The notes beneath the pieces were generated by a model. The model saw only the letters and a list, made by a program, of their open reading frames with translations. It made no database searches and was not told the DNA's origin. Shown here piece by piece: positions 59,303 through 64,000 of a DNA stretch of 64,000 bases (positions within the stretch are counted from its first letter, which is position 1; every line of letters begins with the position of its first letter). Source of the DNA: Candidatus Ribeiella danica (lineage in GTDB: Bacteria; Chloroflexota; Chloroflexia; Chloroflexales; Roseiflexaceae); the NCBI GenBank assembly GCA_016717335.1, contig JADKFS010000001.1:2232001-2296000 (forward strand). Reading direction: 5' to 3'. A program made the position numbers and the translations under genes.

Positions 59303-60487
59303 ATGCCAGATACGATTACGATAGTGGTTCCCTGGTTCGGGCGCGACACCGCGGGCGGCGCGGAGACCCAAGCGCGCCAGCTCGCGGCGGCCATCCACGC
59401 CGCCGGCGCGCCGGTCGAGGTCTGGGCCACCACCGGCCGCGACTCGTTCGCGCCGCCGGAGCCGCACTACCCCGCGGGCGCCGACACGCTCGACGGCGTG
59501 CCGGTGCGGCGGTTCGCGCTGACGCCGCCGCGCGGCGAGCCGTACGTCCCGCCCGCGGTCGCGCGGCGCGGCCTGGGCGCCGGGCTGCCGGACTTCCCCG
59601 ACCACGAGCGGCGCCTGCTGGCCGCGCTGGTGTCGAGCGACGCGCTGCTTGAGGCGGTCGCATCGGAGGGCGCCGGGCGGCAGTTCCTGTTCGTGATCTA
59701 CCCGTTCCCGACCAGCTTCTGGGGCACGCTGCTGGCCGGCGAGCGGGCGCACCTGCTGCCGTGCCTGCACGACGAGCCGTACGCGCGCTACGGCACCTAC
59801 CGCTGGATGTTCCGCCAGGCCCGCCGCGCGCTGGCGAACAGCCCGCCCGAGCGCGAGCTGGCGCTGCGGCTGTACGACCTGCCGCCCGAGCGGGTGGTGG
59901 TGGCCGGCGAGGGGATCGACCTGGCGCCGCGCGGCGACGGCGCGGACTTTCGCGAGCGGCGCGGCCTGCGCGGCCCGCTGCTGATGTACTCGGGGCGCCG
60001 CTCCGACCCCGGCAAGAACGTCCAGCAGCTGCTGATCTACCTGCGCGAGTACTGGGCCCGCCGCGGCACGCCGCTCAAGCTCATGCTGATCGGCCGCGAC
60101 GCGCTGGACATGCCGCCGGCGCTGGCCGAGATCGCGCTCGACCTGGGCTTCCTGAGCGCGCAGGAGAAGCACGACGCCTACGCCGCCGCCGACGTGTACG
60201 TCCACCCGTCGCTGCACGAGAGCTTCTCGATCGTGCTGATGGAGGCCTGGCTGCAGGGCACGCCCGCGCTGGTGCACGCCGGCTGCGCGGTCACGCGCGA
60301 GGCCGCCGAGACCAGCGGCGGCGGCCTGTGGTACGGCGACTTCGGCGAGTTCGCGGCCGCGCTCGACCTGCTGCTGGCCGACCGGGAGCTGCGCGAGGCG
60401 ATGGGTCGCCGCGGGCGCGCATTCGTGCTGGAGACCTGCCGCTGGGAGGACGTGGCGCGCCGGACGATCGAGGCGATCTGCTCTTAA
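59303..60487 (+). CDS. GT4-type glycosyltransferase
   Basis: 394 residues from the ATG at 59303 (an in-frame TTG 4 codons upstream is rejected). GT-B fold: ITIVVPWFGRDTAGGAETQARQLAAAI at the start (the donor/acceptor glycine loop), LLMYSGRRSDPGKNVQQLL for the C-terminal half, then KLMLIGRDALDM, and EKHDAYAAADVYVHPSLHESFSIVLMEAWLQGTPALV, the E-x7-E motif of family 4. Adds a sugar from a nucleotide donor to an unknown acceptor, probably in envelope or polysaccharide synthesis. Starts just after the GTCACCTG repeat. Confidence 0.9.
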   Translation: MPDTITIVVPWFGRDTAGGAETQARQLAAAIHAAGAPVEVWATTGRDSFAPPEPHYPAGADTLDGVPVRRFALTPPRGEPYVPPAVARRGLGAGLPDFPDHERRLLAALVSSDALLEAVASEGAGRQFLFVIYPFPTSFWGTLLAGERAHLLPCLHDEPYARYGTYRWMFRQARRALANSPPERELALRLYDLPPERVVVAGEGIDLAPRGDGADFRERRGLRGPLLMYSGRRSDPGKNVQQLLIYLREYWARRGTPLKLMLIGRDALDMPPALAEIALDLGFLSAQEKHDAYAAADVYVHPSLHESFSIVLMEAWLQGTPALVHAGCAVTREAAETSGGGLWYGDFGEFAAALDLLLADRELREAMGRRGRAFVLETCRWEDVARRTIEAICS

Positions 60488-60596
60488 GACATGGTTCTTG
60501 CGAACCTTACAGTTGGGGAGGTGTGGAGGGGCCTTCGGCGCCTCTACACCTCCCCAACTGTAAAGCTGATCGCCGCTAGGCGAAACCTTGTCTAAC
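60484..60596 (+). mobile_element. MITE-like element, family TAAGACATGGTTC, copy B
   Basis: Left end TTAAGACATGGTTCTTGCG, right end GGCGAAACCTTGTCTAA, inverted and imperfect. An inner long hairpin CTTACAGTTGGGGAGGTGT / ACACCTCCCCAACTGTAAAG has a G-rich top. Overlaps the last codon of the glycosyltransferase and may serve as a terminator. Same family as 53503-53650 and 61838-61943. Confidence 0.65.
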
Positions 60597-60612
60597 CACA
60601 AAAGAAGGAACT

Positions 60613-61836
60613 ATGGCAAATCAAATTGCAGCCGTGGCGCCGCCCGCGCGCCGCGCCGGGCTGCTGACGCTGCTGCTGGCCTACGCCGGCTTCGTCGCGC
60701 TGGGCCTGGCCAACAGCCTGATCGGCGTGGCCTGGCCGTCGATCCGCGCCACCTTCGGGCTGCCGCTCGACGCGCTGGGCGTGCTGCTGATCGGCAACAC
60801 CATCGGCTACATGATCGCCAGCGCGATCAGCGGTCGCCTGCTCGCGCTCATGAACGTCGGCGTGCTGCTGGCGCTGAGCTGTGGCGCGGCAGCCCTGGCG
60901 CTGATCGCCTCCGGCGCCGCGCCGCTCTGGCCTGTGCTGGTCGCGCTGGGCCTGGTGTCCGGCCTGAGCGGCGGCGCGATCGACGGCAGCCTGAACGCCC
61001 ACGCGGCCGCGCACTTCAGCCCGCGCGCGATGAACTGGCTGCACGCCAGCTTCGGCATAGGCGCGACGCTCGGTCCGGCGATCATGACCGCGGTGATCGC
61101 CGGCGGCCTGAGCTGGCGCGTCGGCTTCTGGATCGTCGGCGCGGCCCAGCTGGCGCTGGCGCTGTGCTTCGCGCTCACCCGCCAGATCTGGAGCGACCCG
61201 GCCCCCGCCCCGGCCGCCACCTCCGCGCCCGCGCCCGCGCGCGGGGCGACGCTGGCGGAGACGCTGCGCCTGCCGCTGGCATGGCTCGGCATCGTGATCT
61301 TCTTCGCCTACACCGGCGCCGAGGTCACCACCGGCAGCTGGGTCTACAGCCTGCTGACCGAGTCGCGCGGCATCTCGACCGCGCTGGCCGGCACGTGGAT
61401 CAGCCTGTACTGGGCCAGCCTGACGCTCGGCCGCATCCTGTTCGGCTTCGCGGTGCAGCGCGTCGCGCCGACCACGCTGCTGCGCTGGTGCATGGCCGGC
61501 GCGGTGCTCAGCGCGCTGCTGATCTGGCTGAACCTGGCGCCCTGGATAAGCTTCGGCGGGATCGCGCTGATGGGCCTGGCGTTGGCGCCGCAGTTCCCGC
61601 TGCTGGTCTCGGCCACGCCCAGCTACCTCGGGCAGCGCCACGCCGCCAATGGGGTCGGCTTCCAGGTGGCGGCGGCCAGCCTCGGCGGGGCGATCATGCC
61701 CAGCCTGGTCGGCGTGCTCGCGCGGCTGGCGGGCCTGGAGGTGCTCGGCCCGTTCCTGTTCGTCGCGACGCTGGCGATGGCGGCGCTGTTCGAGATCCTG
61801 GCCCGCAGCGGGCGGATGACGGCGACCGGCGGCTAG
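60613..61836 (+). CDS. MFS transporter
   Basis: 407 residues, about twelve hydrophobic segments in two sets of six, separated by a Pro/Ala-rich loop (SDPAPAPAATSAPAPARGAT). The conserved blocks of the superfamily are weak, but LLIGNTIGYMIASAISGRLL and LHASFGIGATLGPAIMTAV in the first half, and YWASLTLGRILFGF and VGFQVAAASLGGAIMPSLVGVL in the second, fit sugar- or multidrug-type MFS. Substrate unknown. ATG at 60613 follows AGAAGGAACT. Bracketed by the two MITE-like elements. Confidence 0.87.
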   Translation: MANQIAAVAPPARRAGLLTLLLAYAGFVALGLANSLIGVAWPSIRATFGLPLDALGVLLIGNTIGYMIASAISGRLLALMNVGVLLALSCGAAALALIASGAAPLWPVLVALGLVSGLSGGAIDGSLNAHAAAHFSPRAMNWLHASFGIGATLGPAIMTAVIAGGLSWRVGFWIVGAAQLALALCFALTRQIWSDPAPAPAATSAPAPARGATLAETLRLPLAWLGIVIFFAYTGAEVTTGSWVYSLLTESRGISTALAGTWISLYWASLTLGRILFGFAVQRVAPTTLLRWCMAGAVLSALLIWLNLAPWISFGGIALMGLALAPQFPLLVSATPSYLGQRHAANGVGFQVAAASLGGAIMPSLVGVLARLAGLEVLGPFLFVATLAMAALFEILARSGRMTATGG

Positions 61837-61837
61837 T

Positions 61838-61943
61838 AAGGCATGGTTCAATCGAGCGTGACCGTTCATTCTCCCAAAGGCGCAGGGGCGCGCTATAGCG
61901 CGCCCGTACAAAGGCGAAATCCCTAGCGTTGAACCATGCCTAT
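61838..61943 (+). mobile_element. MITE-like element, family TAAGACATGGTTC, copy C
   Basis: Left end TAAGGCATGGTTCAA, right end TTGAACCATGCCTATA, inverted. Inner palindrome GGGGCGCGCTATAGCGCGCCC. Shorter core than copies A and B. Confidence 0.65.
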
Positions 61944-62118
61944 AGCTGTGAGCAAAAGGATTGAGCCACTACGCACGAACGAGATGCCGTTGTGATGCCA
62001 TCCGTCGTACTGCCGACTGGCTCCTGCTGACGGCCCACTGCTATAAGCATTTGACCGTAAGCGATCCACGCTCAAAAGCGTGGCGCCTACATCCAGCACG
62101 CGCATCCAATGAGCAACT
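61944..62118. other. Short spacer before the second glycosyltransferase
   Basis: Contains a degenerate TACTGCCGACTGGCTC type repeat near 62010-62045 but no gene. Confidence 0.4.
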
Positions 62119-63156
62119 ATGTCTAAACGCATTCTGATCTGCGCCACCCAGGTGCCGTTCGTGCGCGGCGGGGCCGAGCTGCTGGTCGATGGCCTGCGCG
62201 ACGCGCTGCGCGAGCGCGGCCACACGGTCGACGTGGTCAGCCTGCCGTTCGCCTGGCAGCCGCACGAGCTGATCGGCCGCGCGGCGCTGGCCTGGCGCCT
62301 GCTCGACCTGTCGAGCGTCAACGATCAGCCGGTCGACCAGGTGATCTGCACCAAGTTCCCCTCCTACGCGGTGCGCCACCCGCGCAAGGTGGTCTGGCTG
62401 GTGCACCAGCACCGCCAGGCCTACGACTGGTACGGCACGCGGTTCAGCGACTTCGCCAACACGCCGGAGGACCGCGCCGTGCGCGATATGCTGCTGCGCA
62501 TGGACCGCGCGGCGCTCGGCGAGGCGCGCCGGCTCTACACGATCTCGCGCAACGTCGGGGCGCGGCTGCGGCGCTTCAACGGCCTCGAGAGCCGGCCGCT
62601 CTACCCGCCCAGCCGCTACGCCGGGCGGCTGCGCGCCGGCCCCTACGGCGACTACATCCTCTCCGACGCGCGGCTCGACGCGGCCAAGCGGATCGACCTG
62701 CTGCTGCGGGCGCTCGCGCAGACTTCCGCGCCGGTCCGCTGCGTGCTCATGAGCGCCGGCCCCGAGCGCGAGCGGCTCGAGCGGCTGGCCGGCGAGCTTG
62801 GGCTGGGCGCGCGGGCGCAGTTCCGCGGCCACGTGCCCGACGACGAGCTGGTCGAGCTGTACGCCGGCGCGCGGGCGGTCTACTACGCCCCATTCGACGA
62901 GGACTACGGCTTCACCACCGTCCAGGCGCTCGCGGCGGGCCGCCCGGTCGTCACCACGACCGACGCGGGCGGCGTGCTGGAGTTCGTGCAGGACGGCCAG
63001 AACGGCTTCGTCGTCGCGCCCGAGCCGGGGGCGATCGCGGCGCGGCTCGACGCGCTATACGCCGACGCGGCGCTGGCGGCGCGGCTCGGCGCGGCCGGGC
63101 CGCGACAGGTCGCGGAGATCACGTGGGATAAGGTGATCGACGCGCTCATCATATAG
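62119..63156 (+). CDS. GT4-type glycosyltransferase
   Basis: 345 residues. RILICATQVPFVRGGAELLVDGLRDAL at the start, CTKFPSYAVRHPRKVVWLVHQHRQAYDW (acceptor side), YTISRNVGARLRRFNG, then the C-terminal GT-B half: GDYILSDARLDAAKRIDLLLRAL, CVLMSAGPERERLERL, and VYYAPFDEDYGFTTVQALAAGRPVVTTTDAGGVLEFVQDGQNG, with E-x7-E replaced by an E-D-Y-G-F form typical of one GT4 branch. Probably acts with the first glycosyltransferase and the MFS gene. Its stop is followed at once by an AGAACCG heptamer repeat. Confidence 0.9.
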   Translation: MSKRILICATQVPFVRGGAELLVDGLRDALRERGHTVDVVSLPFAWQPHELIGRAALAWRLLDLSSVNDQPVDQVICTKFPSYAVRHPRKVVWLVHQHRQAYDWYGTRFSDFANTPEDRAVRDMLLRMDRAALGEARRLYTISRNVGARLRRFNGLESRPLYPPSRYAGRLRAGPYGDYILSDARLDAAKRIDLLLRALAQTSAPVRCVLMSAGPERERLERLAGELGLGARAQFRGHVPDDELVELYAGARAVYYAPFDEDYGFTTVQALAAGRPVVTTTDAGGVLEFVQDGQNGFVVAPEPGAIAARLDALYADAALAARLGAAGPRQVAEITWDKVIDALII

Positions 63157-63200
63157 CGATCCTATCAGAACCGGGATCCAAGAACCGAGAACCGTTCTGG
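63157..63200. repeat. AGAACCG 7-bp repeats after the glycosyltransferase stop
   Basis: CAGAACCGGGATCCAAGAACC and GAGAACCGTTCTGG follow the TAG within a few bases; three AGAACCG units, two adjacent. Confidence 0.75.
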
Positions 63201-63258
63201 GCAGACGGCCCACGGCTGTTTACAAATGATTTGGGATTGCTATATGAGCGCCATCGTA

Positions 63259-64000
63259 CTACCAATAACCGGTAGCAGTAGCAATTTTGCCATTTGCCAT
63301 CAAATAGGCCGATGCATCCTGTTGGATTGCAGCTTCAGCCTGCTTAATCAGTGCATTCAACAGCATCTTGCGATTCCCCTCGGGGACTTCATAAAGCCAA
63401 TCGATACCTGTGGTCTGGTAGATTCGCTCAATGGCAGCGCGCACTCTAATAAGAACTGCTGGATCCATATAATTAGTCATATTGGCTCCTTGCCACCAAG
63501 TAAACAGGTCAGCCGTTTGCTTGCTAGAGTTACAGTTAGCATGCACAAGGTGAATGTTGTCAAGCTCATGGAACTTGGCTTCAAGCTGCTGGAGATCGGC
63601 CGCGCCCGCACAGAATTCGGCCCAATCAATCACATGATCGACACCCATGCCGTTCAAATCACCTAGCTTATGGCATAAAGGACACTTGTAAAAATTCTGG
63701 TTATTATAGACAAAATCAGGAGCCTTGTATCCAGCCAGCTCGGTTCGCATTGTGAAAGCGGCATTGGCCGCCCCTCTCAGCCAGCTTGGCTTAATCCATT
63801 TGCCGTTGGCGTCCGTAGGAATAGCAGTGCCAGCTGCACGCGGCGCTAAAGCGGTAAATGCGACAGCTGGAACACGTTGTATTAATCTATGAACGGAGCT
63901 TCCTGTAGTGCATGTCGCACAGCCACATCCATTCTGATGAGCTGAGCGACTGGTTCTTGAGTTGGTAGATGAAGGTCGCACCAATTCTTGCTTGGTCGCA
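63259..64000 (-). CDS. C-terminal part of a toxin-like protein with HNH nuclease motif (cut by window edge)
   Basis: At least 246 residues; the frame is open to the window edge, so the true start lies beyond it and the TTG at 63984 should not be trusted. N-terminal visible part has CGCATCTTG and RLIQRVPAVAF, reminiscent of the LQR-type linkers in effector proteins. The middle is an HNH/GHH-like zinc-binding nuclease motif: YKCPLCHKLGDLNGMGVDHVIDWAEF (C-x2-C and D-H) and DNIHLVHANCNSSKQ (His and Cys-Asn). It then runs into a helical tail (AAIERIYQTTGIDWLYEVPEGNRKMLLNALIKQAEAAIQQ). Lower GC than the preceding genes. DNA-cleaving toxin is inferred, not shown. Confidence 0.72.
   Translation of the reverse strand, partial: ATKQELVRPSSTNSRTSRSAHQNGCGCATCTTGSSVHRLIQRVPAVAFTALAPRAAGTAIPTDANGKWIKPSWLRGAANAAFTMRTELAGYKAPDFVYNNQNFYKCPLCHKLGDLNGMGVDHVIDWAEFCAGAADLQQLEAKFHELDNIHLVHANCNSSKQTADLFTWWQGANMTNYMDPAVLIRVRAAIERIYQTTGIDWLYEVPEGNRKMLLNALIKQAEAAIQQDASAYLMANGKIATATGYW

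Overview
The window is high-GC, mostly non-coding-poor bacterial DNA whose gene set and style suggest a filamentous, multicellular Chloroflexota relative (Roseiflexus/Kouleothrix type). This is an inference from the GAF-rich histidine kinases, the cyclase-AAA-TPR regulator, the PspC/EF-P/Maf/Bax-inhibitor genes, the secreted C25-like protease with a repeat-rich stalk, and the abundance of 7-bp-period repeats between genes. No rRNA or tRNA gene and no CRISPR array was recognised.

Layout. 0.5-7 kb: a flavodoxin, then a minus-strand tyrosine-catabolism operon (4-hydroxyphenylpyruvate dioxygenase, fumarylacetoacetase family, homogentisate dioxygenase) whose gene spacers consist largely of short tandem repeats, and a class V aminotransferase-fold enzyme. 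7-19 kb: a giant secreted protease-like protein, a cyclase-AAA-TPR regulator with a repeat inserted in frame, a PspC protein and EF-P. 19-21 kb: a low-molecular-weight phosphatase homologue without its catalytic Cys, overlapping an RNA methyltransferase gene that carries two compensating frameshifts.

21.3-34 kb is an accessory island, AT-richer up to about 30 kb. It holds a DUF5131 / unknown / GHKL-ATPase operon, a KOW-domain protein, a pair of paralogous B12-radical-SAM-like proteins of which one has lost the iron-sulfur loop, an integrase remnant, and a long frameshifted toxin-like gene with an OTU-like end and an overlapping small gene. Most genes here are broken by single-base shifts, often at homopolymers, so either decay or assembly error is at work.

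34-48 kb looks like one regulatory or conflict locus: a small membrane protein, a NUDIX protein and a STAND-like ATPase with a winged helix on the plus strand, facing a minus-strand set of S1-REC-histidine kinase, REC-multiGAF-histidine kinase, REC-APH-like kinase and a CorA-like membrane protein. 49-54 kb carries small accessory enzymes (DinB, RibD-type reductase, Imm5-like, a chimeric remnant), a NarL-type regulator and Maf. 54-63 kb carries Bax inhibitor, purN/purD separated by a four-helix-bundle cassette, a GIY-YIG protein and a short glycosyltransferase/MFS cluster. The right edge cuts a second toxin-like gene with an HNH end.

The most unusual non-coding theme is the family of 7-bp-period repeats that abut stop codons or fill operon spacers. 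Several small inverted-repeat elements and a dispersed GC-rich repeat add to it. The best candidates for an undescribed system are the rSAM / pseudo-rSAM pair, the S1-kinase / REC-APH / STAND locus, and the GHKL / DUF5131 operon.
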